Shown here: piece after piece, positions 25,762-33,754 of the stretch
Position numbering within the stretch: the stretch's first letter is position 1
Layout: each line of letters opens with the position of its first letter
From: Bacillus rhizoplanae
Lineage (GTDB): Bacteria > Bacillota > Bacilli > Bacillales > Bacillaceae_G
Assembly (NCBI RefSeq): GCF_917563915.1
Contig: NZ_CAKJTI010000010.1
Location: forward strand, 1-64,000
Reading direction: 5' to 3'
DNA: 64,000 bases
The notes under the pieces: generated by a model
Databases searched by the model: none
The model's input: only the letters and a program-made list of their open reading frames with translations
What the model was told of the DNA's origin: nothing
Program-made: the position numbers and the translations under genes

Positions 25762-26376
25762 ATGAAATGGCCACTTTCTTGGTATGAAGGCGATACATTA
25801 GACGTTGCGAAACGATTGCTTGGGCATAAACTCGTTCACATTGTTAATGGCGTAAAGCGAAGCGGAATCATTGTAGAAGTCGAAGCATATAAAGGACCTG
25901 ATGATAAAGCAGCACATAGCTACGGCGGTCGCCGCACAGAACGAACAGAAATTATGTTTAGTACTCCTGGTCATGCTTATATATATCTTATTTATGGCAT
26001 GTACCATTGTTTTAATATTATTACGGCACCGGAAGGGATACCACAAGGTGTGTTAATTCGGGCATTAGAGCCCGTAGAAGGCATTGAAGATATGAAACAA
26101 GCAAGATATGGTAAAACGGATATTATAAAATCACAGTTCAAAAACTTAACAAATGGACCAGGAAAACTATGTAAAGCACTAGGCATTACATTAGAGCAAA
26201 AAGGGCTTTTACTTACGAGCAATGAGCTATATATTGAAGAGGTTCCTTATAACAAACATTTGTCTCATACATATAACATCACAGCAGGCCCGCGCATTAA
26301 TATTGATTACGCTGAAGAAGCAGTGCATTATCCGTGGCGGTTTTACTTTCAAGGTCATCCGTTTGTTTCGAAATAG
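25762..26376 (+). CDS. aag: DNA-3-methyladenine glycosylase (AAG/MPG type)
   Basis: A 204-residue alkyladenine DNA glycosylase that excises alkylated purines from DNA. The family core is clear: catalytic Glu in [20 protein letters not shown] (about 39-58), the intercalating [12 protein letters not shown] near 76, and [11 protein letters not shown] near 133. Length matches the B. subtilis enzyme. AAAGGAA precedes ATG. Monocistronic, followed by a bcr1 copy. Confidence 0.95.
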   Translation: MKWPLSWYEGDTLDVAKRLLGHKLVHIVNGVKRSGIIVEVEAYKGPDDKAAHSYGGRRTERTEIMFSTPGHAYIYLIYGMYHCFNIITAPEGIPQGVLIRALEPVEGIEDMKQARYGKTDIIKSQFKNLTNGPGKLCKALGITLEQKGLLLTSNELYIEEVPYNKHLSHTYNITAGPRINIDYAEEAVHYPWRFYFQGHPFVSK

Positions 26377-26392
26377 CATCTTATAAAGTGAA

Positions 26393-26540
26393 ACTTCCAT
26401 CAGTGAAGAGTTTTTTCATCTCCCACTGATGGAAAGCTCTCACCAATCGGGCTTTTACGGGCAATTATCCCCCACCTATCTTCCTCGCTTCTCTCTGAAT
26501 CTTGAGGTGGGGGGCTTACTGCCCGTTAATGCGGGATAAA
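26393..26540 (+). repeat. bcr1-like repeat, full copy
   Basis: ATAAA at both ends (26393-26397, 26536-26540), both hairpins present. Lies 17 nt after the glycosylase stop codon. Confidence 0.92.
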
Positions 26541-26586
26541 TAATATTAATTTTCCATCCATCCTCATACTTGTACAGAAAAAATAA

Positions 26587-26615
26587 AAAAGCACTTCCTC
26601 GCTTACAAGGAAGTG
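26587..26615 (-). terminator. yheA terminator
   Basis: Stem GCACTTCCT / AGGAAGTGC followed on the minus strand by TTTTTTATTTTTT. Confidence 0.88.
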
Positions 26616-26629
26616 CCTCTTTCTTATGA

Positions 26630-26980
26630 TTACATGAATGCGTTATATAAGTCTTCAAGCGGCTTCATGATGATTTTATTTAAATCGCCGATTAAGACAT
26701 TCAGACGTTGCTCTGCTTGCATTAAGTTTGTGATTTTTACATTTTGTTGTACTAATGCTACAACTGCTTGCGCCTTTTGATTGTCTTCTTCTGTTAATTG
26801 CTCACCTTGCATCATTTTTTGTTGAAGCTCCATTTGCATCATACGGAAACGATCAAATAGTTGTTTCGCCTCTGCATCTGCTTGTACTTCTGCATAACTT
26901 ACTTTTAATGCTTGAAAATCTGGATTTTCTGTAATTACGTTTTGTAATTCATAAGCAACATCATGCATGTTTTTTGCCAT
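26630..26980 (-). CDS. yheA: YlbF/YmcA family protein YheA
   Basis: A 116-residue all-helical protein of the YlbF/YmcA/YheA superfamily, recognisable from [37 protein letters not shown] and [22 protein letters not shown] 26980 follows AAGGAGG; the frame continues 12 codons upstream with no start signal. Relatives act with RNase Y or in biofilm/competence control; YheA itself has no settled role. Followed downstream by a terminator; yheB lies upstream on the same strand. Confidence 0.9.
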   Translation of the reverse strand: MAKNMHDVAYELQNVITENPDFQALKVSYAEVQADAEAKQLFDRFRMMQMELQQKMMQGEQLTEEDNQKAQAVVALVQQNVKITNLMQAEQRLNVLIGDLNKIIMKPLEDLYNAFM

Positions 26981-27093
26981 TATATATATCCTCCTTGCAA
27001 TGTGATACAATATCACACTGTTTATATGTTTTCGTTCTTTACATACCCTTCTTACGATATCAGACTATGTATGATATGTGAAGTAAATTCACT

Positions 27094-28230
27094 TTATGAT
27101 ATGATAATTAATAATAACCCTTGCACAACTCCAATTAAGCCGCCAAGTAATGCACCTAAATACGTAATCATTTTCAATTCACTTTTTGTAATAGATAAAA
27201 CAAGTTCTTCTATGCGCTCAATTGGGAAAGTTTCTACTTCTTGCTGGACAATATCAGCTAAATACAAGCGCTGCATAATATCCGCAATATTATTCGTCGC
27301 CCACTGTAAGCTCTTTCGTATAGCATTCGGAATTACATTGTTTATCACATTTTCACGAATAGGAGCACACACATCACGAACAGATTGATTAAATAAAGCA
27401 CATACGGTTTGTTCCACTTTCACAAAGGAAAGAATACTTTTCACAACAGATTCTTTTGAAATAAATGTTTCTACTTCATTCACTTCACGCTGTTTCAGTT
27501 TTTCCCATTCTTTTCTCATGACATCAGACAATAATTGCTTCGTTCCATCTTGTTGTAAAAATTTAATAACTTCTGGCTGTAGTCGATCGACTAAACTTAC
27601 ATTACCTAAGAACATACCAACTAAATTTAATAATGTGCCACGTGATGCAAAAAAATCATCAATCATTTTAGCAAGACGTTGTTTTCCTTCTGGACTTTCA
27701 AAGAAGGTAATCGCTTTTTCTATAACAAAAGTAGCTGCATTCGGAATTTTTTCTTCAATCTTTTCATGAACAGAAAGCGGAAGAGCTTGTTCCCACGTAT
27801 AAGCACGATATGTTTCAAATAATGAATTCATTTTATTTGTGACGATGCTTTCAATTTGCTTTGTAACTCGTTCTTCTATATGCGTCATATTCAGCTTCTC
27901 TAACACTTCTCGCAATGTTTGTTCATTCATCAGAAGCTTATCCACTTCTATTTGGGCCCAATCAATGAGCTCTTGCTGAAAAGACGCATTTGTTAGCTTC
28001 TTCTCAATCCCTTCTGGTGTTAATAAATGATCTACAACCATTTTCCCTAATTGTACAGCTAACTCATCACGTCGCTTCGGAATTAACCCAGGCGTAAAAG
28101 GCACCCGAAATTTCCCAATATGTTTTGGATGATGCGGTCGAAATAACATTTTAATTGCAAGATGGTTCGTATATCCTCCAATGACCGCGCCTAGTCCTGT
28201 TGTTGTTAACAGATTCAGCCACATATTCAC
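27094..28230 (-). CDS. yheB: DUF445 membrane protein YheB
   Basis: A 378-residue DUF445 protein: an N-terminal membrane segment ([20 protein letters not shown]), a long helical middle part and a C-terminal membrane segment ([20 protein letters not shown]). [21 protein letters not shown] near 32-52 is the conserved family signature. Length matches B. subtilis YheB. Same strand and order as yheA in B. subtilis. Function unknown. Confidence 0.9.
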   Translation of the reverse strand: MNMWLNLLTTTGLGAVIGGYTNHLAIKMLFRPHHPKHIGKFRVPFTPGLIPKRRDELAVQLGKMVVDHLLTPEGIEKKLTNASFQQELIDWAQIEVDKLLMNEQTLREVLEKLNMTHIEERVTKQIESIVTNKMNSLFETYRAYTWEQALPLSVHEKIEEKIPNAATFVIEKAITFFESPEGKQRLAKMIDDFFASRGTLLNLVGMFLGNVSLVDRLQPEVIKFLQQDGTKQLLSDVMRKEWEKLKQREVNEVETFISKESVVKSILSFVKVEQTVCALFNQSVRDVCAPIRENVINNVIPNAIRKSLQWATNNIADIMQRLYLADIVQQEVETFPIERIEELVLSITKSELKMITYLGALLGGLIGVVQGLLLIIIS

Positions 28231-28425
28231 AATATATCAACCTTCCGTTTCTCACGTATACATATCCTTCATTATAACTGCTCTATAATGCTCCAGCAAA
28301 CGAGACACTAGCCCCCTATCAAAAATACTGCTCATTAGATTTGAAGCAATTGGTATAAGACGCATTTCTTTGAATATTACTCAATTAAACACATGTTTAG
28401 TGCTATATAAAAGGAGGCGTTTTTT

Positions 28426-29493
28426 ATGGTTCTCGGAATATTAACATCGCGTTTCCATCACGAGCGAGAATACTACACAGAAATTGCAAAGCGTGCATGC
28501 TTCCATCACATTGTCGTTGCACAGTTTACTCCCTTTAGCATCGATCCGCAAACGGAGCTTGTCAACGGACTTCTCTTTGATACCGATAAACAGGATTGGG
28601 TAGAGCAGCAATTCGTCATTCCATCTCACATATACAACCGATGCTCATACAAAGATGAAAAAAATGTTAAAAAAGCACTTCCTATCATAAAATGGCTTCA
28701 CAGTCGCCCGGATTCATTATTTTTAAATGATGAGCTTCCAAATAAAACAAATATGTATGAAATTCTTACAAAAAACAAACAACTAGTACCATATGTACCT
28801 GTAATAAAACAAGCAAGTAAAACAACAACGTTACAGCTATTACAAACAAAAAAAGATGTGATTATAAAGCCCTTGCATTCACTTTCAAAACAAAATATGT
28901 ACCACATTTTTTATCAAAATCGCACGTTTCATGTTACTACATTAGAACGAAATCGCTTTCCAACAAAAACATTCCAAACAAAAGATACGTTTTTACCTTG
29001 GTTACAATCATTGCTTCAAACACGTGATTATACAATACAGCCTATATCACCTCACTCAACATCTCCTGTTCATATTCGCTCTATTTTACAAAAGAATAGA
29101 GAAGGTACATGGGAAGAACAAGAAAAAGTTATTCAAATAGACAACACACCTTATTCTTTCTTATTTCCTCTTACAGAGCAAACAAGATTTACTGCATTTA
29201 AAAATTTGCAACATCATCTATCAAAAATTGACTTTACATTATTACAGGATAGTATACACGTTATTACAAAAGAAACGCCTCGAGCTTTAGAAAATACCTT
29301 TTCTCACCTTTTTGAATTAGAGCTCTCTATTGTAATGGATGCAACTGGTGCCGTTTGGTTATATCAAGTAGATACAAAACCTCCTTATACAGCCTTTATA
29401 CGACATAATACCGATGTTGCTGAAAAAGTATACACAGCGCCTCTTCGTTATTATCAATCATTACTTCCTTTTAAAGAGAAACAGGAACTGTAA
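28426..29493 (+). CDS. yheC: YheC/YheD family endospore coat-associated ATP-grasp-like protein
   Basis: A 355-residue protein of the YheC/YheD family. It begins LGILTSRFHHEREYYTEIAKRA; the ATP-grasp-like part spans about 100-345 with NDELPNKTNMYEIL, DVIIKPLHSLSKQNMY (Lys expected to contact ATP), and LSIVMDATGAVWLYQVDTKPP near the metal site. Divergent from yheB, as in B. subtilis. Length favours YheC over YheD. Usually made during sporulation and bound to the coat. GGAGG precedes ATG. Confidence 0.85.
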   Translation: MVLGILTSRFHHEREYYTEIAKRACFHHIVVAQFTPFSIDPQTELVNGLLFDTDKQDWVEQQFVIPSHIYNRCSYKDEKNVKKALPIIKWLHSRPDSLFLNDELPNKTNMYEILTKNKQLVPYVPVIKQASKTTTLQLLQTKKDVIIKPLHSLSKQNMYHIFYQNRTFHVTTLERNRFPTKTFQTKDTFLPWLQSLLQTRDYTIQPISPHSTSPVHIRSILQKNREGTWEEQEKVIQIDNTPYSFLFPLTEQTRFTAFKNLQHHLSKIDFTLLQDSIHVITKETPRALENTFSHLFELELSIVMDATGAVWLYQVDTKPPYTAFIRHNTDVAEKVYTAPLRYYQSLLPFKEKQEL

Positions 29494-29502
29494 GCTGAAG
29501 AT

Positions 29503-29610
29503 GTAAAGTGAAACTTCCATCAGTGGGGGGTTCTTCATCCCCCACCTTTCTTCTTCGATTTTCTCTGAATCTTGAGGTGAGAGATAACTGCCCAAGAATA
29601 GCGGGATAAA
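29503..29610 (+). repeat. bcr1-like repeat, short copy
   Basis: Left end GTAAA GTGAAAC at 29503, right end GGGATAAA at 29610; about 108 bp. The first hairpin is joined directly to the second (CCATCAGTGGGGGG then CCCCCACC). Confidence 0.85.
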
Positions 29611-29639
29611 TAAGTTATAGAAATTTTCTGCATCACAAA

Positions 29640-29673
29640 AAATCCGTCTCAACTTTTTGCTGAGACGGATTTT
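29640..29673 (-). terminator. Terminator after the 81-residue protein gene
   Basis: Stem AATCCGTCTCA / TGAGACGGATT with a 9-nt loop, overlapping the end of the gene and followed by T on the minus strand. Confidence 0.8.
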
Positions 29674-29918
29674 CATATAAGCTGTACAGTTACTTCTGTT
29701 TGCTTTTCACATGTAGGACAATATAAAAGATGAAGGCAATATTGCTGCGAATCATGCGCGGACAATCCATCAACTTCCTCTAGCAGTTCTTGATCCATAT
29801 AGGCACTATATGGACCAATATAATCGACTGTTTTTCCATAGTCTTGGAGTATACTCGTACAAGTAGGACAAGTATAAGCTTTATATTCTAATGCATTACA
29901 AAGCGGACACATCGCCAT
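29673..29918 (-). CDS. Small zinc-ribbon protein, unknown function
   Basis: An 81-residue cysteine-rich protein. CPLCNALEYKAYTCPTC near the N terminus and YCPTCEKQ near the C terminus give three CxxC pairs, enough for a zinc ribbon plus one more site. No signal peptide. It sits between yheC and the SASP genes, at the place of yheE/yheF in B. subtilis, but I cannot equate it with either. AGGAA-type site before ATG. Confidence 0.75.
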   Translation of the reverse strand: MAMCPLCNALEYKAYTCPTCTSILQDYGKTVDYIGPYSAYMDQELLEEVDGLSAHDSQQYCLHLLYCPTCEKQTEVTVQLI

Positions 29919-29935
29919 TTTGATTCCTCCAAAAA

Positions 29936-29957
29936 AGGGACGGTATTCCCGTCCCCT
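29936..29957 (-). terminator. Terminator of the first SASP gene
   Basis: Stem GGGACGG / CCGTCCC with a short loop and an adjacent AAAAAA (T-run on the minus strand). Confidence 0.75.
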
Positions 29958-29971
29958 ATAGCCATTTTGAT

Positions 29972-30166
29972 TTATTTTTGGAAACCACCTAAATGTTGCT
30001 CTGCATAAGATACAAGACGTTTTGTAATTTCACCGCCAACAGATCCGTTTGCGCGTGCAGTTGAATCTGGTCCAAGTTGTACGCCAAACTCAGTTGCGAT
30101 TTCATACTTCATTTGATCTAAAGCAGCTTGTGCACCAGGAACTGCAAGACTATTGTTTCTAGCCAT
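29972..30166 (-). CDS. Alpha/beta-type small acid-soluble spore protein
   Basis: A 64-residue SASP that coats and protects spore DNA and is cut by the GPR protease on germination. The family blocks [15 protein letters not shown] (containing the GPR cleavage region) and [14 protein letters not shown] are present. Ribosome binding site AAGGAGG. A sigma-G-type promoter lies at 30198-30227. Divergent from a second, very similar SASP gene; synteny with yheHI suggests the sspB neighbourhood of B. subtilis. Confidence 0.97.
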   Translation of the reverse strand: MARNNSLAVPGAQAALDQMKYEIATEFGVQLGPDSTARANGSVGGEITKRLVSYAEQHLGGFQK

Positions 30167-30197
30167 GTCATATCACCTCCTTGTATTGGTGTATTCA

Positions 30198-30227
30198 TAG
30201 TATGTAAAAGCGGATTCTTTCTATGCA
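30198..30227 (-). promoter_or_regulatory. Sigma-G promoter of the first SASP gene
   Basis: Minus strand TGCATA (30222-30227), 17-bp spacer, CATACTA (30198-30204). Good fit to the forespore sigma-G consensus. Confidence 0.8.
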
Positions 30228-30287
30228 AATAGGGGATTTGTAATTTTTGGCATTATTAATTTTTACAAATTTTACAAACCATCATTT

Positions 30288-30317
30288 CGTATATCTTTCT
30301 ACGTATCATCCATACTA
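30288..30317 (+). promoter_or_regulatory. Sigma-G promoter of the second SASP gene
   Basis: CGTATA (30288-30293), 17-bp spacer, CATACTA (30311-30317), about 100 nt before the SASP start codon. Confidence 0.75.
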
Positions 30318-30418
30318 TGATTACAAGCACTCCACACGATGGATTAGCGCCAAATGGGGCGATTCTGGTTCAACTCCAGCTAATCCAACCAAAACTCACA
30401 CTAAGGAGGACATATACT

Positions 30419-30619
30419 ATGGCAAACCAAAATTCTAATCAATTAGTAGTACCTGGTGCAACTGCTGCAATTGACCAAATGAAATACGAGATTGCAACTG
30501 AATTTGGAGTAACATTAGGTGCTGATTCAACAGCTCGTGCAAATGGTTCAGTAGGTGGAGAAATTACAAAGCGTTTAGTAGCAATGGCTGAACAAAGCCT
30601 TGGCGGATATCAAAAATAA
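30419..30619 (+). CDS. Alpha/beta-type small acid-soluble spore protein
   Basis: A 66-residue SASP, near-identical in its core to the divergent gene at 29972 ([32 protein letters not shown]). ATG 30419 is preceded by AAGGAGG; the frame is open further upstream but that part contains the sigma-G promoter region. Binds DNA in the dormant spore and supplies amino acids on germination. Confidence 0.97.
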   Translation: MANQNSNQLVVPGATAAIDQMKYEIATEFGVTLGADSTARANGSVGGEITKRLVAMAEQSLGGYQK

Positions 30620-30630
30620 ATATATATGGC

Positions 30631-30662
30631 AAAAAGGTCTCAAGCATCGCTTGAGACCTTTC
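30631..30662. terminator. Bidirectional terminator, SASP / tcyC
   Basis: Stem AAAGGTCTCAAGC / GCTTGAGACCTTT with a 3-nt loop between convergent genes. Confidence 0.92.
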
Positions 30663-30668
30663 TATCTT

Positions 30669-31403
30669 CTACTGTAGCATTTGTAAAAATCTCTTTGTTC
30701 GTTCTTCTTTCGGATGTACTAACACTTCTTCTGGTGTGCCTTGTTCAACAATCACACCGCCATCCATAAAGATAACACGATTCGCAATTTGATGAGCAAA
30801 ACGCATCTCATGCGTGACAATTACCATCGTCATGCCTTCCTGTGCAAGTTCTCTCATCACTTTTAGCACTTCTTGCACAAGTTCAGGATCAAGCGCTGAT
30901 GTCGGTTCATCAAATAAAATCACTTGCGGCTCCATCGCAAGCGCGCGTGCAATACCTACGCGCTGTTGCTGTCCACCTGAAAGCTGAAATGGATATAAAT
31001 CCATTTTATCACCGAGTCCAACTTTTCTCAGAAAATACTCCGCTTTTTCTTTCGCCTTCTCTTTTGAAACTTTCTTAACCGTTATAAGGCCTTCCATCAC
31101 ATTTTCAAGTGCTGTAAAATGCGGGAATAAATTGTGATGCTGAAACACCATACCTGTTTTGGTGCGCAGTTTCACAATATCACGCTTCGTCATCTTTTTC
31201 GAAAAATCGAGTGTTTCATCACCGATACGAATTACACCGCTATTAGGGGTTTCTAATACGTTTAGACAACGAAGCAATGTTGTCTTACCAGAACCAGAAG
31301 GTCCGATAATAACAACAACTTCACCTTTTTCTACTTCCATATCAATATGCTTTAAAACGGTGTTATCACCAAAACTTTTTTGTAAATGTTGAATTGAAAT
31401 CAT
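30669..31403 (-). CDS. tcyC: L-cystine ABC transporter ATP-binding protein
   Basis: A 244-residue ATPase of the polar amino acid uptake class. Walker [13 protein letters not shown] (about 34-45), Q-loop FQHHNLFPH, signature [15 protein letters not shown] (about 138), Walker [15 protein letters not shown] and H-loop VTHEM are intact. ATG 31403 follows AAAGGAG; the frame continues to a TTG at 31427. Last gene of tcyABC, working with the permease and lipoprotein upstream. Confidence 0.9.
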   Translation of the reverse strand: MISIQHLQKSFGDNTVLKHIDMEVEKGEVVVIIGPSGSGKTTLLRCLNVLETPNSGVIRIGDETLDFSKKMTKRDIVKLRTKTGMVFQHHNLFPHFTALENVMEGLITVKKVSKEKAKEKAEYFLRKVGLGDKMDLYPFQLSGGQQQRVGIARALAMEPQVILFDEPTSALDPELVQEVLKVMRELAQEGMTMVIVTHEMRFAHQIANRVIFMDGGVIVEQGTPEEVLVHPKEERTKRFLQMLQ

Positions 31404-31430
31404 AGAAACAAAAACTCCTTTTAGCAAGGA

Positions 31431-32132
31431 TTATTTTAAAACATGACGCTCTGTTCGTTTTTCAAGTATTTGCTGCACAATTGATAACAAGAAACAAATT
31501 GCCCAATAAATCAGTCCCGCTTCTGTATAAACGACCAAGAATTCATAGTTTGTCGCTGCAATTTCCTGCGCTTTCCGAAACATTTCTGTTACTAAAATCA
31601 TTGACGCCAGCGATGTGTCTTTAATCAAACTAATAAATGTATTGGAAAGAGGCGGAATCGAAACGCGTGCTGCCTGCGGTAAAATAACACGGCGCAGCGC
31701 TTGTGGATATGACATACCGATTGTATATGCAGCCTCCCATTGCCCCTTCGGAATTGACAAAATAGAAGCGCGAATAATCTCTGAAGCGTATGCCCCAACA
31801 TTTAAAGAAAAACCAATAATCGCTGCTGTATACGAGTCAATTGTAATCCCTACTGTCGGAAGTCCATAAAAAATAATGAATAATTGAACAAGAAGCGGTG
31901 TACCGCGAATAATAGATACATAGATGCGTGCAATCCATTCTAATGGACGATTTCCAGAAATACGGCATAATGCTGTTAACGTTGCTAACACTAAACCAAT
32001 TATAAATGTAATCAATGCAAGCGGTATTGTAGTGAAAATAGCACCCTTCAGCATAGGCATGAAGGATGCTTTTGTTATATCAGTCCAAACAGATAATCGA
32101 TCTACATCAAATAAAACATTACTTAGATACAT
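31431..32132 (-). CDS. tcyB: L-cystine ABC transporter permease
   Basis: A 233-residue His/Glu/Gln/Arg-type permease with about five membrane helices. The coupling motif with the ATPase is [22 protein letters not shown] (about 150). ATG 32132 overlaps the end of the binding-protein gene by 14 nt, implying coupled translation; TTG 32141 is an alternative. Length agrees with B. subtilis TcyB. Confidence 0.9.
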   Translation of the reverse strand: MYLSNVLFDVDRLSVWTDITKASFMPMLKGAIFTTIPLALITFIIGLVLATLTALCRISGNRPLEWIARIYVSIIRGTPLLVQLFIIFYGLPTVGITIDSYTAAIIGFSLNVGAYASEIIRASILSIPKGQWEAAYTIGMSYPQALRRVILPQAARVSIPPLSNTFISLIKDTSLASMILVTEMFRKAQEIAATNYEFLVVYTEAGLIYWAICFLLSIVQQILEKRTERHVLK

Positions 32133-32922
32133 CTTCACCAAACCATTTCTTCGATATTTTGTCGTAAGTGCCGTCTTTTTTCATGTCATCTAAAGCTTTA
32201 TTTACTTCAGCAACAAGTTTGTCGCTGCCTTTACGGAACATCAGTCCACTTTTTGATGCTTCTTTTTCTGTATCAACAATTTTTACTTTCGCATCTGGTT
32301 TTGTTTTTAAGTAGTTCAATACAGATAAACGATCATTAATTGTGAAATCAACGCGGCCAGAGTTTAATAATTCAACTGCTTGGTTAAAGCCTTCTACACC
32401 AACGATTTCTGCACCATTTTTCTTCGCAATGTCAGTAAAGTTACTTGTTAAAGATTGTGCTGCTTTTAAGCCTTTTACATCTTCGAATTTCGCTGGTTTG
32501 TCTTTATCTTTCGGAATTACAAGTACTGCTGAAGAAGATACATATGGCTTAGAGAAATCATATTTCTTTTCGCGATCTTCACGAATCCCAACTTCGTTCG
32601 CAATCATGTCAAAACGTTTTGCATCAAGTCCAGCAAATAAGCTATCCCATTGTGTTTCTTTAAATACTGGTTTCACGCCAAGACGCTTTGCTACTTCTTC
32701 AGCAATCTCAACGTCAAACCCTGTTAGCTTGCCACTTTCATCATGGAATGTGAACGGCGGATATGTACCTTCTGTTCCAATAACAAGCTCTCCGCTTTTT
32801 TTAATTTGATCTAACGCATCTTTGCTAGGGCCTTGAGCTGTATCTTTTGTTTGTTTTCCGCAACCCGCTACAACTCCCACAACCAATAATGCAAGCACGA
32901 AAAATGAAAGTAATTTTTTCAC
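32119..32922 (-). CDS. tcyA: L-cystine-binding lipoprotein
   Basis: A 267-residue extracellular solute-binding protein (family 3). Signal [18 protein letters not shown] with lipobox Cys near 21; [13 protein letters not shown] near 50, [15 protein letters not shown] near 69, and the C terminus [13 protein letters not shown] is the same as that I recall for B. subtilis TcyA, which is why cystine is preferred over other amino acids. First gene of tcyABC. Its upstream region (32923-33174) shows no riboswitch I recognise. Confidence 0.9.
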   Translation of the reverse strand: MKKLLSFFVLALLVVGVVAGCGKQTKDTAQGPSKDALDQIKKSGELVIGTEGTYPPFTFHDESGKLTGFDVEIAEEVAKRLGVKPVFKETQWDSLFAGLDAKRFDMIANEVGIREDREKKYDFSKPYVSSSAVLVIPKDKDKPAKFEDVKGLKAAQSLTSNFTDIAKKNGAEIVGVEGFNQAVELLNSGRVDFTINDRLSVLNYLKTKPDAKVKIVDTEKEASKSGLMFRKGSDKLVAEVNKALDDMKKDGTYDKISKKWFGEDVSK

Positions 32923-33153
32923 GATGACAATCCTCCAAGTATTCTGATAGGAATTTAAGAACTATATTGATTGTATTCAATCTTACAACATTTTTCAATC
33001 AAAATGTTCTACATTAGTGTATCCTTTTCATACAAAATCAAACAAACCCATGAATTATATACACATAAAACTTTATTCAGGAAGGATTTTCAAACAAAAC
33101 AACTCCTTCTACTTTTCGATACGATCTAATTCCAGCGGCCCGACTCCTCTTGC

Positions 33154-33384
33154 ATCGAACATCGTCGAAAGGTCTTTATTCCGCATTAACGGGCAGTAAA
33201 GAATGGAGAAGAGCTGGGAAGAAAACTGCCCGTAAAAGCCCGATTGGTGAGAGCTTTCCATCAGTGAGAAAAGCGTCACTGATGGAAGTTTCACTTTATA
33301 TTCTGTCGAAGCGCCGATATATCACAAATAACGCCGATAAATGTATCACTTCCTCCGATATATCGCGAATAACGCCGATATCTT
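33154..33384 (+). repeat. CGATATAT array 2, interrupted by a bcr1 copy
   Basis: Leader CATCGAACATCGTCGAAAGGTCTTTAT (33153-33179) is followed by a reverse bcr1 copy, then TCTGTCGAAGCGCCGATATAT resumes at 33302. Units at 33315, 33335, 33356 and 33376 keep the 20/21-bp pitch. Arrays 3 and 4 show the same leader and unit joined without the insertion. Confidence 0.88.
33175..33299 (-). repeat. bcr1-like repeat nested in array 2 (reverse)
   Basis: TTTAT at 33175-33179 and 33295-33299. First hairpin intact (CCATCAGTGAG... / ...CACTGATGG), second hairpin diverged. The flanks are array 2, giving a filled site; see 42514-42540 for the empty one. Confidence 0.9.
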
Positions 33385-33400
33385 TGCGGACACGTAAAAA

Positions 33401-33423
33401 AGAACTTGCCACCCTGGCAAGTT
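33401..33423 (-). terminator. Terminator of the 27-residue peptide gene
   Basis: Stem GAACTTGCC / GGCAAGTTC followed by TTTTTT on the minus strand. Confidence 0.85.
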
Positions 33424-33425
33424 CC

Positions 33426-33509
33426 TCAAGAATCTAATACACAATATCCAATCATTCCACATAGTAACAAAAAGAACGCGATGTTGAATGTAACCGATAA
33501 TTCCTCCAT
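33426..33509 (-). CDS. Putative 27-residue membrane peptide
   Basis: A small gene with all parts in place: AAGGGGGAA 7 nt before ATG 33509, 27 codons, TGA, and a strong terminator 3 nt later. The peptide begins MEELSVTFNIAFF and continues with a hydrophobic helix ending in IGYCVLDS, so it should span the membrane once. The ribosome binding site directly abuts the terminus of a bcr1 copy (ATAAAGGGGGAA), so the repeat may have replaced its promoter. I do not recognise the family. Confidence 0.65.
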   Translation of the reverse strand: MEELSVTFNIAFFLLLCGMIGYCVLDS

Positions 33510-33531
33510 TTGTATTCCCCCTTTATCCCGC

Positions 33532-33673
33532 TATTCGCGGGCAGTAATCCCCACAACCTATATGCAAAGAAAAACAAAGGCGATGGATGAGGGATAACTG
33601 CCCGTAAACGCCCGATTGGTGAGAGCTTTCCATCAGTGGGGAAACCCTCCCACTGATGGAAGTTTCACTTTAC
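33532..33673 (-). repeat. bcr1-like repeat, full-length diverged copy (reverse)
   Basis: TTTAT at 33532-33536, TTTAC at 33669-33673. First hairpin complete (CCATCAGTGGGG / CCCACTGATGG); second hairpin body replaced by unrelated bases but its GGGCAGT / ACTGCCC base is kept. Confidence 0.85.
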
Positions 33674-33754
33674 CTCAAAATATCATATAGACAAAGGAAG
33701 AATACATCCTACTTGTAAACTTTATTTTAAAATTTTCTGAACATTCTATGAACG

